Assembly (NCBI RefSeq): GCF_016863295.1
Contig: NZ_BOOP01000003.1
Location: 62,001-126,000 of the forward strand
Reading direction: 5' to 3'
DNA from: Planotetraspora phitsanulokensis
Lineage (GTDB): Bacteria; Actinomycetota; Actinomycetes; Streptosporangiales; Streptosporangiaceae
DNA length: 64,000 bases
The notes under the pieces were generated by a model that was not told the origin of the DNA, did not search any database, and saw nothing but the letters and a program-made list of their open reading frames with translations. The position numbers were made by a program, and so were the translations under genes. This document shows, piece by piece, positions 55,392 to 64,000 of this stretch; the stretch's first letter is position 1, and each line of letters opens with the position of its first letter.

Positions 55392-56207
55392 ATGGGAAAT
55401 CCTCTGGGCGAGTTCCTTCGCGCTCGACGCCACCTCACGACGTTCGAGCAGGTGGGTCTCCCGCACATCGACGGTCGCCGCCGGACGCCCGGATTACGCC
55501 GCGACGAGGTCGCCGTGCTGGCCGGCCTGAGCATCGACTACTACACCCGGCTGGAACAGGGAAGGGAACGCCATCCCTCGGCCCAGGTGCTCAACGCTCT
55601 GGCGCAGGTCCTCCAACTCGGCCCCGAGGCCACCGAATACCTTCACGAGCTCGCCCACCCCCGGGCGTGCAAGCGTGGGCCGATCGATCAGGTCAACCCG
55701 ACCGTGGCGCAGCTCGGGAAAGATCTGGACCATTTAGTCGTCTTCACGACAGATCGCCGGATGGATGTGCCGTACCGGAACCCACTGGCCGCCGCCCTCC
55801 ACGGATGGCTGAAGCACAGCGACAACATGATCCGGATGCACTTCCTCGACCCCGCGGCACGCGAGTTCTACCTCGACTGGGAGCGAGAGGCCCGGTTCAG
55901 AGTGGCCCACGTCCGAGCCGCCACGGGAGTGGCCTACGGCGACCGGCAGTTGCTCGCTCTCGTCGATGAGCTCTCCGCCGGCAGCGAGGACTTCCGGCGA
56001 ATATGGGACCGGCATGACGTACGGGTCAGGACGAACGAGTCCATCCGCTACCGGCACCCCGAAGCCGGGGAGATGACCCTTCTCTACGAGACATTCGCGA
56101 TCAACAGCACCCCCGGCCAGAATCTCGTGATCGGCCGAGCCCAGCCCGGCAGCCCGTCCGAGCATGCACTGTGCCGGCTGAGGGCGCTCGCCGCCGCCCG
56201 CGGCTGA
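55392..56207 (+). CDS. MmyB-like XRE regulator
   Basis: A full-length 271-residue member. ATG 55392; helix-turn-helix at 22-75 (RRDEVAVLAGLSIDYYTRLEQGRERHPSAQVLNALAQVL), then an MmyB-type ligand domain with DLDHLVVFTTDRRMDVPYRNPLAAAL, FLDPAAREFYLDW, DFRRIWDRHDVR, YRHPEAGEMTLLYE and a final strand NLVIGRAQPGSPSEHAL. No divergent enzyme gene is present within this window, unlike most relatives; the nearest genes are the SHOCT gene and the kdp operon. It serves here as the reference for the deletion in the gene at 44207. Confidence 0.92.
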   Translation: MGNPLGEFLRARRHLTTFEQVGLPHIDGRRRTPGLRRDEVAVLAGLSIDYYTRLEQGRERHPSAQVLNALAQVLQLGPEATEYLHELAHPRACKRGPIDQVNPTVAQLGKDLDHLVVFTTDRRMDVPYRNPLAAALHGWLKHSDNMIRMHFLDPAAREFYLDWEREARFRVAHVRAATGVAYGDRQLLALVDELSAGSEDFRRIWDRHDVRVRTNESIRYRHPEAGEMTLLYETFAINSTPGQNLVIGRAQPGSPSEHALCRLRALAAARG

Positions 56208-56523
56208 TTCGACGGCGTCGGCTGAACCACCGGCCCTGGCGCGCCGCCGTCACCCCATGCCCGGGGCGTCCAGGAGACCGTGCCGAGGGCGCGCGTCCGC
56301 CGCTCCGCCGTGCGACGGTCGACCCCTCCGGCGCGATGCGAACGCCGGTCCATGGAGAGCGGTCACGATCCCGGCAAGACGCCGCCGAACCCGTTCCAAG
56401 GCCGGTCCGCGTCAACATCGCGATGAGATTCCATCGTGGACGCGTTAAGCGGCTTGCGTGACCCGCTATAGGAGGACCTACGTTCTACAAGCATCCTCAG
56501 CGTGGAATTTATGGTGATCTCCG
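56208..56523 (+). other. Leader region of the kdp operon
   Basis: No gene seen. GCTATAGGAGG at about 56463-56473 combines a possible -10 (TATAGG) with a purine-rich stretch; no consensus -35 is evident. A kdpDE pair is not present on either side within the window, so the usual sensor is elsewhere or absent. Confidence 0.4.
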
Positions 56524-56613
56524 GTGACCGTCGAAAATCTTATCGGCTTGATCGTTGCCGTCGCTCTGCTCGTTTATCTCCTCCTCGCGATCCGCTTCCC
56601 TGAGAGGTTCTGA
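56524..56613 (+). CDS. kdpF: Potassium-transporting ATPase small subunit KdpF
   Basis: A 29-residue single-helix peptide starting at GTG 56524: [20 protein letters not shown] then AIRFPERF. The hydrophobic core and the C-terminal RFPERF are typical of KdpF, which stabilises the KdpABC complex in the membrane. Its TGA overlaps the kdpB ATG (TGATG), so translation is coupled. Confidence 0.92.
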   Translation: MTVENLIGLIVAVALLVYLLLAIRFPERF

Positions 56614-58748
56614 TGGCCGTCGAAGCGCCGGTCGCCCCGGACACCACCCGTGTCGAGGAGCCCCGATCCGCCCACAGGGTCGCCGCCGGGATGCTCGATC
56701 CACGGCAGCTCTGGAAGGCGATGCCGGAGGCACTGCGCAAGCTCGACCCGCGGACTCTGTGGCGCAACCCCGTCATGTTCGTCACCGAGGTGGGCGCGCT
56801 GCTGACCACGGTGTTCACCATCCCTCATCCGTCCCTGTTCGGCTGGCTGATCACCGCCTGGCTCTGGCTCACCGTGGTGTTCGCCAACCTGGCCGAGGCC
56901 GTGGCCGAGAGCAGGGGCCGCGCTCAGGCGGACACGCTGCGCCTCACGCGGCAGCAGACCGTCGCCCGGCGCGTCGCGGGCTGGGCCGAGGGTGTCCCGT
57001 CGTCGGCGATCCGCGCCGAGGAGATCCCGGCCGCGCTCCTGCGCCGTGGCGACGTCGTGGTCGTCGACGCCGGTGAGCTGATCCCGGGCGACGGCGACGT
57101 GGTCGATGGCGTGGCCAGCGTCGACGAGTCCGCGATCACCGGCGAGTCGGCCCCGGTCATCCGGGAGTCCGGCGGCGACCGCTGTGCCGTGACGGGAGGA
57201 ACGCGCGTCCTGTCCGACCGGATCGTCGTGCGGATCGCCCAGGATCCGGGCGAGAGCTTCATCGACCGGATGATCGGTCTGGTGGAGGGCGCCAAGCGGC
57301 AGAAGACCCCGAACGAGCTCGCGCTCAACCTGCTCCTGGTCGCGCTGACCGTCATCTTCCTGATGGCCACCGTCACGCTCCAGCCGATGGCGATCTTCTC
57401 CAAGGGCGTGATGGCCGCGGCGCCCGACACCCTTGCCATCACCGGCGCGGGCATCTCCGCCGTCGTGCTGGTCTCACTCCTGGTCTGCCTGATCCCGACG
57501 ACGATCGGCGCTCTCCTGTCCGCGATCGGCATCGCCGGCATGGACCGGATGGTGCAGCGCAACGTGCTCGCGATGTCGGGGCGGGCGGTCGAGGCCGCCG
57601 GCGACGTGCACACGCTCCTGCTGGACAAGACCGGCACCATCACGTACGGCAACAGGCAGGCCGACTCCTTCATCCCCGTCGGCGGGACGCGGGAGGCCGA
57701 GCTCGCGCACGCCGCCCTGCTGTCCAGCCTCGCCGACAGGACACCCGAGGGACGCTCCATCCTGGACCTGGCCCGCCGCCGCGTCGGCGCGCACGCGGGC
57801 GCCGAGGAGGACGGGCAGTGGGTGCCCTTCTCCGCCGTCACCCGGATGTCGGGCGTGGACCTCCCCTCGCGCAGCCTGCGCAAGGGCGCTGCCGCCTCGG
57901 TCTCCGCGTGGGTGCACGACCACGGCGGATCCGTTCCGCCGGAACTCGGCGAGACGGTCCAGAGGGCGTCCGCGTCCGGCGGCACTCCCCTGGTCGTGGC
58001 GGAGCAGACGCGCGTCCTCGGCGTGATTCACCTCAAGGACGTCGTGAAGCCGGGTCTTCGCGAGCGGTTCGCGGAGATGCGCCGGATGGGCATCCGCACC
58101 GTGATGATCACGGGCGACAACCCGACCACCGCGCGGGCGATCGCCGAGGAGGCGGGGGTCGACGACTTCCTGGCCGAGGCGACTCCCGAGGACAAGCTCG
58201 CTCTGATCAAGAAGGAGCAGGAGGGCGGCCGGCTGGTCGCGATGACCGGTGACGGCACCAACGACGCGCCCGCGCTCGCGCAGGCCGACGTCGGGGTGGC
58301 GATGAACACCGGCACGTCGGCCGCCAAGGAGGCCGGCAACATGGTCGACCTCGACTCCGACCCGACGAAGATCGTCGAAATCGTGGAGATCGGCAAGCAG
58401 CTGCTCATCACCCGCGGCGCGCTGACGACCTTCTCGATCGCCAACGACATCGCCAAGTACTTCGCGATCCTTCCCGCCATGTTCGGCCCGATCTATCCGG
58501 GCCTGTCCCGGCTCAACGTCATGGGCCTGCACTCGCCGCTCTCGGCCGTCCTCTCCGCCGTCGTCTTCAACGCCGTCGTCATCGTCGCGTTGATCCCGCT
58601 CGCGCTCCGGGGCGTGCGCTACCGCCCGTCCAGCGCCGGGACACTGCTGGCCCGCAACCTCTGGGTGTACGGCCTCGGCGGTGTGGTCGTGCCCTTCGCG
58701 GCCATCAAGCTGATCGACCTCGTCGTCCAGTTCATCCCAGGAATCTGA
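56613..58748 (+). CDS. kdpB: Potassium-transporting P-type ATPase subunit B
   Basis: A 711-residue P-type ATPase, the catalytic subunit of the high-affinity Kdp K+ pump. Phosphorylated Asp338 in [10 protein letters not shown], actuator loop ITGESAPV, hinge [20 protein letters not shown], and a nucleotide domain with the KGAAASV segment. Membrane helices are as in other KdpB proteins; the N-terminus (about 45 residues before the first helix) is hydrophilic. It directly follows kdpF and precedes kdpC by two bases. Confidence 0.96.
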   Translation: MAVEAPVAPDTTRVEEPRSAHRVAAGMLDPRQLWKAMPEALRKLDPRTLWRNPVMFVTEVGALLTTVFTIPHPSLFGWLITAWLWLTVVFANLAEAVAESRGRAQADTLRLTRQQTVARRVAGWAEGVPSSAIRAEEIPAALLRRGDVVVVDAGELIPGDGDVVDGVASVDESAITGESAPVIRESGGDRCAVTGGTRVLSDRIVVRIAQDPGESFIDRMIGLVEGAKRQKTPNELALNLLLVALTVIFLMATVTLQPMAIFSKGVMAAAPDTLAITGAGISAVVLVSLLVCLIPTTIGALLSAIGIAGMDRMVQRNVLAMSGRAVEAAGDVHTLLLDKTGTITYGNRQADSFIPVGGTREAELAHAALLSSLADRTPEGRSILDLARRRVGAHAGAEEDGQWVPFSAVTRMSGVDLPSRSLRKGAAASVSAWVHDHGGSVPPELGETVQRASASGGTPLVVAEQTRVLGVIHLKDVVKPGLRERFAEMRRMGIRTVMITGDNPTTARAIAEEAGVDDFLAEATPEDKLALIKKEQEGGRLVAMTGDGTNDAPALAQADVGVAMNTGTSAAKEAGNMVDLDSDPTKIVEIVEIGKQLLITRGALTTFSIANDIAKYFAILPAMFGPIYPGLSRLNVMGLHSPLSAVLSAVVFNAVVIVALIPLALRGVRYRPSSAGTLLARNLWVYGLGGVVVPFAAIKLIDLVVQFIPGI

Positions 58749-58750
58749 TC

Positions 58751-59623
58751 ATGACTCGTCTTCCGCGGTGGCTCGCCCACCACCTGGCGGCCTTACGGAT
58801 GGTGGTGGTGCTCACCCTCACCCTCGGCCTGCTCTATCCGCTCGCGATGACCGGCGTCGCCCAGGCGGTCTTCGGTCATCGGGCCGGCGGCTCCGTCGTC
58901 AAGAAGAACGGCGCGGCGGTCGGCAGCGAGCTCGTCGGTCAGTCCTTCACCGGAACGGACGGCAAGCCGATCAGGCGCTACTTCCAGAGCCGTCCCTCGG
59001 CCGCCGGCGACGGCTACGACCCGGGCGCGACCGGGGCGAGCAACCTGGGCTCGCAGAGCGTCGTCGACGTCCTTCCGGATCCGGCCGACCCCGACTCGGG
59101 CAAACTCAGCCTGCTCACCCAGGTGTGCGCACGGAGCGTGGCCGTCGGCGAACTCGAGGGAGTCAGCGGCTCCCGGCCGTACTGCACCTCGGACGGCGTG
59201 GGCGCCGTCCTCGGCGTGTTCCGCGAGCAGGGGCTGAGCGGGCGGGCGACCCGCGTGGTCAGCCTGAACCAGGCGTGCCCCGCCGTGCCGTTCCTGTCCG
59301 CGTACGAAGGCGTGACCGTGGAATGCGCCAACCCGCGCGGCGACTACAGCAAGGCGCTGGTCGTGCCCGTCCGCGGGGACGCGCCCGCCGACCCCGTGGT
59401 GCCCGCGGACGCGGTCGCCGCGAGCGGAAGCGGCCTCGACCCGCACATCTCACCGGCGTACGCCGCCCTCCAGGCCCCCCGCGTCGCGCGGGAACGCGGC
59501 CTCGGCCTGGACCGGGTCAAGGAGCTCATCGCCGAGAACACCACTGGCCGCGGCCTCGGCTTCCTCGGAGAGCCCGGCGTGAACGTCCTGACGCTCAACC
59601 TCGCGCTGGACCAGGAGTCCTGA
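58751..59623 (+). CDS. kdpC: Potassium-transporting ATPase subunit C (long form)
   Basis: A 290-residue KdpC with one N-terminal membrane helix (MVVVLTLTLGLLYPLAMTGVAQ). The conserved segments GSELVGQSFTG, YFQSRPSAAGDGYDPGATGASNLG and, near the end, SGSGLDPHISPAYAALQAPRVARERGL ... VNVLTLNLAL are present. Between them lies a region of roughly 90 extra residues (about 110-205, with three or four cysteines), compared with about 190 residues for E. coli KdpC. Here kdpC follows kdpB and precedes kdpA. Confidence 0.94.
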   Translation: MTRLPRWLAHHLAALRMVVVLTLTLGLLYPLAMTGVAQAVFGHRAGGSVVKKNGAAVGSELVGQSFTGTDGKPIRRYFQSRPSAAGDGYDPGATGASNLGSQSVVDVLPDPADPDSGKLSLLTQVCARSVAVGELEGVSGSRPYCTSDGVGAVLGVFREQGLSGRATRVVSLNQACPAVPFLSAYEGVTVECANPRGDYSKALVVPVRGDAPADPVVPADAVAASGSGLDPHISPAYAALQAPRVARERGLGLDRVKELIAENTTGRGLGFLGEPGVNVLTLNLALDQES

Positions 59624-59625
59624 TC

Positions 59626-61278
59626 ATGTACGGCTGGCTGCAAGCACTGTTCGTCCTCGCCCTCCTGGTGGTGCTGCACGTCCCCGTGGGCGACTACATG
59701 GCCCGCACGCTGGACGGCGGCCGCCACCTCGCCGTCGAGCGCCGCCTCTACCGGATCTGCGGCATCGATCCCGACCGTGAGCAGGACTGGCGCCACTATC
59801 TGGTGGCGCTGATGGCCTTCACGGTGCTGAGCGTCGTGGCCCTGTTCGCCCTGTTCACCTTCCAGGGCTCGCTGCCGTGGTCGCTCGGCCACCCCGGCAT
59901 GCCATGGCAGCTGGCCCTGCACACCGCGGTCAGCTTCACGACCAACACGAGCTGGCAGAACTACGCCGGCGAGGCCACGACGGGCCACCTGGCCGTCATG
60001 GCCGGGCTCGGCGTCCAGGGCTTCGCGTCCGCGGCCGTCGGCATGTGCGTCGGCCTCGCGCTCATCCGCGGCCTGGTCAGGCGGAGCGGTACGGAGATCG
60101 GCAACTTCTGGGTCGACCTGGTCCGCAGCGTCTTCCGCGTCCTGCTGCCGCTGGCCGTCCTCTTCGGAATCGTGCTGATCTGCATGGGCGTCCAGCAGAA
60201 CCTGGACGGCGCGCAGGTCGTGAACACGGTCGCGGGCGGCACGCAGACCCTGATCGGCGGCCCCGTCGGCTCCTGGGAGCCGGTCAAGCTCATGACCGGA
60301 GACGGCGGCGGCTTCTTCAACGCCAGCAGCGCCCACCCGTTCGAGAACCCCTCGTCGCTGAGCAACAGCCTCGAGATCCTCATCATGCTGATCGTCCCCA
60401 CCGCGTTCATCCGGACCTTCGGCCGGATGACCGGCAACCTCAGGCTGGGCTGGACGCTGCTCATCGTGGTCGGCATCCTGTTCGGCCTGCTGCTCATCGC
60501 GGGCAACGCCGCCCAGGCCGCGCACACCGGCACGGTCGCGCAGGCGGTGGGCGCCCAGACGGAGGGGACGGAGACCCGTTTCGGCATCCCCGCGAGCACG
60601 CTCTTCGGCGTCTCGGCGACGGCGAGCGCCGACGGCGCGCTCAACGCCTCCTACGACAGCTTCTCCAGTCTCGGCGGCGGGGTCCTGCTCGCGGCCATGA
60701 TGCTGGGCGAGATCGCCCCCGGCGGCACGGGCAGCGGTCTCTACGGCCTGATCATGGTCGTGCTGGTGGCCGTCTTCCTGGGCGGACTCATGGTGGGCCG
60801 TACACCCGAGTTCATGGGCAAGCGCATCGGCTTCTCCGAGATGCGCTACGTCGTGCTCTACTCACTGGTGTCGCCCAGCCTCATCCTCGTCTTCACCGGG
60901 CTCGCCGTCGGGCTTCCGGCGGGGGTGTCGTCGATGGGCAACGTGGGGGCGCACGGTCTCACCGAGGTGCTGTACGCCTACACCAGCAACGTCAACAGCA
61001 ACGGCAGCGCCATGGCGGGCCTGAACGGCAACACGATGTTCTACAACCTCACGATGACGGCGGCAATGTTCATCGGGCGATATCTGCCGATGGCCTTCGT
61101 CCTGGCGCTGGCCGGCCGGCTCGTGAGGCGGCAACCCCAGGCGGTGACGGCAGGCACACTGCGCACCCAGGGTGTCAGTTTCGTGGTCCTTGCCACCGGC
61201 ACCGCTCTGATCGTCGCGCTGCTCAACTTCCTGCCCGCGCTCTCCCTCGGCCCCCTCGCCGACGGCCTGCTCGGCTGA
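59626..61278 (+). CDS. kdpA: Potassium-transporting ATPase subunit A
   Basis: A 550-residue K+-channel-like subunit with ten or so membrane helices. The four selectivity-filter loops are recognisable: TTNTSWQNYAGE, GGGFFNASSAHPFENP, LGGGVLLAAMMLGEIAPGGTGSGLYG and SNVNSNGSAMAGLNGNTMFYN. Together with KdpB it forms the pump. ATG 59626 starts two bases after the kdpC stop. It ends at a strong terminator. It is last in the operon, whereas kdpA is first in the standard kdpFABC order. Confidence 0.96.
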   Translation: MYGWLQALFVLALLVVLHVPVGDYMARTLDGGRHLAVERRLYRICGIDPDREQDWRHYLVALMAFTVLSVVALFALFTFQGSLPWSLGHPGMPWQLALHTAVSFTTNTSWQNYAGEATTGHLAVMAGLGVQGFASAAVGMCVGLALIRGLVRRSGTEIGNFWVDLVRSVFRVLLPLAVLFGIVLICMGVQQNLDGAQVVNTVAGGTQTLIGGPVGSWEPVKLMTGDGGGFFNASSAHPFENPSSLSNSLEILIMLIVPTAFIRTFGRMTGNLRLGWTLLIVVGILFGLLLIAGNAAQAAHTGTVAQAVGAQTEGTETRFGIPASTLFGVSATASADGALNASYDSFSSLGGGVLLAAMMLGEIAPGGTGSGLYGLIMVVLVAVFLGGLMVGRTPEFMGKRIGFSEMRYVVLYSLVSPSLILVFTGLAVGLPAGVSSMGNVGAHGLTEVLYAYTSNVNSNGSAMAGLNGNTMFYNLTMTAAMFIGRYLPMAFVLALAGRLVRRQPQAVTAGTLRTQGVSFVVLATGTALIVALLNFLPALSLGPLADGLLG

Positions 61279-61282
61279 CCCA

Positions 61283-61315
61283 GTCCGTGCGCCGGAGCCC
61301 CTCCGGCGCACGGAC
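61283..61315 (+). terminator. Terminator of the kdp operon
   Basis: A perfect 14-base stem GTCCGTGCGCCGGA with complement, loop GCCCC, four bases after the kdpA stop. Confidence 0.9.
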
Positions 61316-61683
61316 CGCCGACGCGGAACCTCGGCACCCGACGCGATGGTTCGCGATGCCGGTCACCGACCGCCGCTTCCCGCTTGGCGAATAGGAGTCC
61401 GCCGGAAGGCGAATACGCCACAGCGGCAATTCTCTTCTTCGATGAATCAGGGACCGCGAACCGGAAAGGCGCCTTACCGGTCACCTCTCGATCCGCTCGG
61501 ACGCGCCGCCCCTCGGACGGCGGCGCGTGCACGTCAATGAGAGCTCCATCGCCGTTCGCCACCCCTATTCGGCGCGAATTCACACCGCGAAGGGCCGTGC
61601 TCCGACGACATTCGTCGCAAATGCCGCGTAGATGTCACCTATATCCGCCTTCGGCGGCATGAGATTTCGAAGTCGTGAACGGC
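61316..61683. other. 368-base gap between kdpA and the TetR gene
   Basis: I see no supportable gene here. Apart from a short CCGCC-TTC-GGCGG hairpin at 61645-61657, which may help to end the convergent TetR gene, no repeats or promoter elements stand out. Confidence 0.5.
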
Positions 61684-62334
61684 TCAGGCCGTACCGTGCG
61701 GAGGCTGTTCGACCGTCCACGCCGACGCCCGCAGCCATGGGGTGAGCGCCACGTCCGTCGCACGGCGGACGGCCTCCTGCACCGCGGCCGGGTCGTCGAG
61801 CTTGTCGGTGTCGTCGAGCAGCACCTGCAGCGCACTCGTGATCGCGCCGATGAACGCCCCGGTCAGCGCGGCCGCGCTCACCTCGTCGAGCTGCTCGGGG
61901 AACGCCTCGGCCAGATTCCTGGCGATCTCCCGCTGCGCGTCGAGCTGGATCTGCAGGGCGCGCCCGCGCACCACCGGCACGGTGCGCACCAACCGCAGCC
62001 GCAGCGCGGCGAGCCTGCTCGCCATGTCGTCGCTGTCCTCGCCGACCTTGCGCAGCGCGCGCAGCAACACCTCGGCCGGGCCGTCGTCTGGACCACGCGA
62101 CTCGATGGCCTCGACCGCCGCCCGCACCCGCGCGTCGCTCTCCGGGAACAGCAACTCCTCCTTGCTGGCGAAGTAGCTGAAGAACGTGCGCGTGCCGATG
62201 TCGGCCGCGGCGGCGATGTCGGCGATGGTCGTCTCGTCGTAGCCGTCTCGTTCGAACAGCTCGATCGCGGCCTCGACGAGGGTCTGACGGATGCGGGCCC
62301 GCTTGCGTTCGCGAAGAGACACGGGCCACAGCAT
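61684..62334 (-). CDS. TetR-family transcriptional regulator
   Basis: About 216 residues from ATG 62334 (GTG 62322 is an alternative; neither has a strong ribosome site). Helix-turn-helix at about 10-60: RIRQTLVEAAIELFERDGYDETTIADIAAAADIGTRTFFSYFASKEEL. The ligand domain has ALTGAFIGAITSALQVLL near the C-terminus, as in many antibiotic-responsive members. Divergent from the FAD monooxygenase gene, with palindromic operators between them, the classical layout for ligand-relieved repression of a detoxifying monooxygenase. Confidence 0.9.
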   Translation of the reverse strand: MLWPVSLRERKRARIRQTLVEAAIELFERDGYDETTIADIAAAADIGTRTFFSYFASKEELLFPESDARVRAAVEAIESRGPDDGPAEVLLRALRKVGEDSDDMASRLAALRLRLVRTVPVVRGRALQIQLDAQREIARNLAEAFPEQLDEVSAAALTGAFIGAITSALQVLLDDTDKLDDPAAVQEAVRRATDVALTPWLRASAWTVEQPPHGTA

Positions 62335-62369
62335 ACGGCACTCGACGCAGATAGGCATCCGACGCATAT

Positions 62370-62408
62370 CCGCACTCATTGCAAATCCGCACTGAGTGCG
62401 GTTATGGT
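62370..62408 (+). promoter_or_regulatory. Leaderless promoter with TetR operator before the FAD monooxygenase
   Basis: -35 TTGCAA (62379-62384), spacer 18, -10 TATGGT (62403-62408), then six bases to ATG 62415, so the message is probably leaderless. The spacer holds the perfect palindrome CCGCACTGAGTGCGG (62387-62401). A half-site CCGCACTCA at 62370-62378 precedes it. A repressor bound here would block RNA polymerase. Confidence 0.7.
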
Positions 62409-62414
62409 GTCGGC

Positions 62415-63545
62415 ATGTCCCCTCGCAGCGTGCTCATCTCCGGCGGCGGCATCGCCGGCCCCACCCTCGCCTTCTGGCTGGCCCGCCACGGGTTCCGGCC
62501 CACCGTCGTGGAGCGGTCTCAGGGCCTGCGCTCCAGCGGCAACCCCGTCGACGTGCGCGGCCCCGCCCTTCCCGTGGCCGAAGGAATGGGCATCATGTCC
62601 CGCCTGCGCGACGTCGCCACCCAGGCGACCGCGATGCGCGTCGTCGACGCCTCCGGACGGCAGGTGGCCCGTGTGGCCATGCGCGCCTCCCGCAGCGCCG
62701 CCGGCAATCGGGAGGTCGAACTTCCGCGCGGCGACCTGGCCGCCGCCCTCTACGAGAGCGCCCGCGACGACGCCGAGTTCCTGTTCGACGACACGATCGT
62801 CTCGATGCGGCAGGACGAGCACGGGGTCGACGTCATCTTCGACCACGCCCCACCGCGCCGCTTCGACCTGGTCATCGGCGCCGACGGGCTCCACTCCACG
62901 GTGCGGCGGCTGGCGTTCGGCCCGGAGGCCGGCTTCGTGCGGCACATGGGCGTCTACGTCGCGACCATGCCCCTCGACGGTGTCGTCGACCACCCGCACG
63001 ACGTGGTCCTGTTCAACACCCCCGGCAGGCTGGTCTCCGTCCACCCGTCACGAGGCCAGGCCCTCGCCGCCTTCATCTTCCGCGGCCCCGCGATCGCCGG
63101 CTTCGACCACCGCGACACCGAGCAGCACAGGCGAATCGTCACCGAGGCCTACGCGGACGCCGGCTGGCGGGTGCCGGAACTGCTCGGGCGGCTGCGGAAG
63201 ACCGAGGACCTGTACTTCGACTCGGTCAGCCAGGTGCGTCTGCCCACCTGGGCGCAGGGCCGCATCGCGCTGCTCGGCGACGCGGCGTCGTGCGTGTCGC
63301 TGTTCGGCGACGGCTCGAGCCTCGCCATGGCCGGCGCCCACACCCTCGCCGAGGCGCTCGCGCGGACGACAGACCACGCGGAGGCGTTCCGCCGCTACGA
63401 GACCGGGCACCGCACCCTCGTCGGACCGAAGCAGCGCAACATCGGACGAGCCGCAGGGCTGCTCATCCCGAGGACGCGACTGGGGATCGCCGCCCGCAAT
63501 CTCACCGCGCGGGTCTTGATGAACCGCCCCGGCTCTGACGGATGA
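62415..63545 (+). CDS. FAD-dependent monooxygenase (aromatic hydroxylase-like)
   Basis: A 376-residue group A flavoprotein. GxGxxG motif in SGGGIAGPTLAFWLARHGFRPTVVER (about 8-33), the DG motif in VIGADGLHSTVRR (about 155-167) and the FAD ribityl motif in RIALLGDAASCVSLFGDGSSLAMAGA. Such enzymes use NAD(P)H and O2 to hydroxylate phenols or inactivate antibiotics such as tetracycline or rifampicin. Start ATG 62415 without ribosome site, as expected for a leaderless mRNA. Regulated by the divergent TetR protein. Confidence 0.92.
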   Translation: MSPRSVLISGGGIAGPTLAFWLARHGFRPTVVERSQGLRSSGNPVDVRGPALPVAEGMGIMSRLRDVATQATAMRVVDASGRQVARVAMRASRSAAGNREVELPRGDLAAALYESARDDAEFLFDDTIVSMRQDEHGVDVIFDHAPPRRFDLVIGADGLHSTVRRLAFGPEAGFVRHMGVYVATMPLDGVVDHPHDVVLFNTPGRLVSVHPSRGQALAAFIFRGPAIAGFDHRDTEQHRRIVTEAYADAGWRVPELLGRLRKTEDLYFDSVSQVRLPTWAQGRIALLGDAASCVSLFGDGSSLAMAGAHTLAEALARTTDHAEAFRRYETGHRTLVGPKQRNIGRAAGLLIPRTRLGIAARNLTARVLMNRPGSDG

Positions 63546-63684
63546 CACGCGCCGTCGGCCTCCGGATTCCGCCTCACTCCCGACCTGCGGAAGTCGGCGG
63601 CGTACGGCGTCGTCCGCTCGCGTCCCCCTCTCCGGCACCGCCGGTTTCCGCGGCGGAACGCCTGAATTTTCCGTCAAGAAGGCG

Positions 63685-63713
63685 TTGACCATCCAGTCGG
63701 ATGTAAGTAACTT
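63685..63713 (+). promoter_or_regulatory. Promoter of the GH3 gene
   Basis: TTGACC at 63685-63690, a 17-base spacer and TAACTT at 63708-63713, close to the housekeeping consensus. It implies a leader of about 55 bases before ATG 63773. Confidence 0.65.
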
Positions 63714-63772
63714 CCAGGCAACGCGGTGACCTTGCATGACATTTACTCACATGCGAGTGGTTGGAGGACCAG

Positions 63773-64000
63773 ATGCGTTACCGGCGGTTACTGACTCTGG
63801 CGGCGGTGGCGGTTCTCGGAGTGGGGACGGCGCCGGCCGCACATGCTCACGGCGGGAAGGACCGCTGGATCCTCGACAAGATCGCGAACATGAGTCTCGA
63901 GGAGAAGGTCGGGCAGCTCTTCGTGGCGAACGTCTACGGAGAGAGCGGTGACGCGCCCGCCCCGGCCGACGTCGCCGCGAACCAGGCGATGTACGGCCCC
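63773..64000 (+). CDS. Secreted glycoside hydrolase family 3 enzyme (N-terminal part)
   Basis: The first 76 residues of a gene running off the window. ATG 63773 follows TTGGAGGACCAG. The product begins with a signal peptide (RRLLTLAAVAVLGVGTAPAAHA, cleavage near 23) and continues DRWILDKIANMSLEEKVGQLFVANVYG, the opening of the GH3 barrel (MSLEEKVGQL is the family hallmark). GH3 enzymes are beta-glucosidases or beta-N-acetylhexosaminidases; the decision needs the missing part. Confidence 0.85.
   Translation, partial: MRYRRLLTLAAVAVLGVGTAPAAHAHGGKDRWILDKIANMSLEEKVGQLFVANVYGESGDAPAPADVAANQAMYGP

Noticed and set aside
56208-56523. c-di-AMP riboswitch before the kdp operon
   Set aside because: No conserved ydaO-type core could be recognised by eye; a covariance-model search of this interval would decide.
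61384-61662. 92-codon plus-strand ORF after the kdp terminator
   Set aside because: No ribosome site, no family, Arg/Ser/Pro-rich composition; most likely chance.

Overview
The window is high-GC DNA with long genes, GTG/TTG starts, Tat and lipobox signals and families typical of filamentous actinomycetes (a kdp operon, ROK regulators, MmyB-type XRE regulators, secreted PKD and F5/8C hydrolases, a DUF6221-like small protein). I infer a soil actinomycete, perhaps Streptosporangiales or Streptomycetales; the genus cannot be fixed from this sequence. No rRNA, tRNA, CRISPR array, prophage or intact insertion sequence was seen. Both ends cut a gene.

Layout. 0-6 kb: an isochorismatase-fold protein lacking all three catalytic residues, divergent from an MFS exporter with three C-terminal carboxypeptidase-regulatory-like repeats, a YceI protein carrying a similar repeat and a MarR regulator; then a catalytically complete isochorismatase-family hydrolase and an ABM monooxygenase. 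6-7.3 kb: a decayed patch with repeats and small genes. 7.3-20.2 kb: a sugar regulon made of a secreted GH92 alpha-mannosidase, a ROK sugar kinase, a LacI regulator and an MmsA/MmsB/ChvE sugar ABC transporter. Three copies of one palindrome (GACAACGTTGTC, the third with one change) link them, so mannosidase, kinase and importer probably form one mannose/mannan utilisation unit. A 43-aa ORF is translationally coupled to mmsA.

20-23 kb: ROK regulator, small membrane protein, GNAT. 23-29.3 kb: a MacB-like efflux system (lipoprotein, adaptor, ATPase, permease) divergent from a two-component system, with remnants of an ancient tandem duplication of the whole module. 29.3-34.7 kb: flavin disulfide oxidoreductase, small protein, alpha/beta hydrolase with TetR, a DsbA-like gene with an in-frame amber codon, cupin and GNAT. 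34.7-42.4 kb: MerR and DUF3616 fragments, a Tat-exported PHP-type protein, an asparaginase, a DUF3616 protein, a quinone reductase, an AraC regulator and an HSL esterase.

42.5-56 kb: MmyB-like regulators (one with an internal deletion), a TrmB/LuxR regulator divergent from an S8 protease, a HAD phosphatase, a secreted M36 metalloprotease, argG with an apparently leaderless promoter inside an ARG-box-like palindrome, and a SHOCT protein. 56-61.3 kb: a high-affinity K+ pump operon in the unusual order kdpF-B-C-A. 61.7-64 kb: a TetR regulator divergent from a FAD monooxygenase with a shared operator, and the start of a secreted GH3 enzyme.
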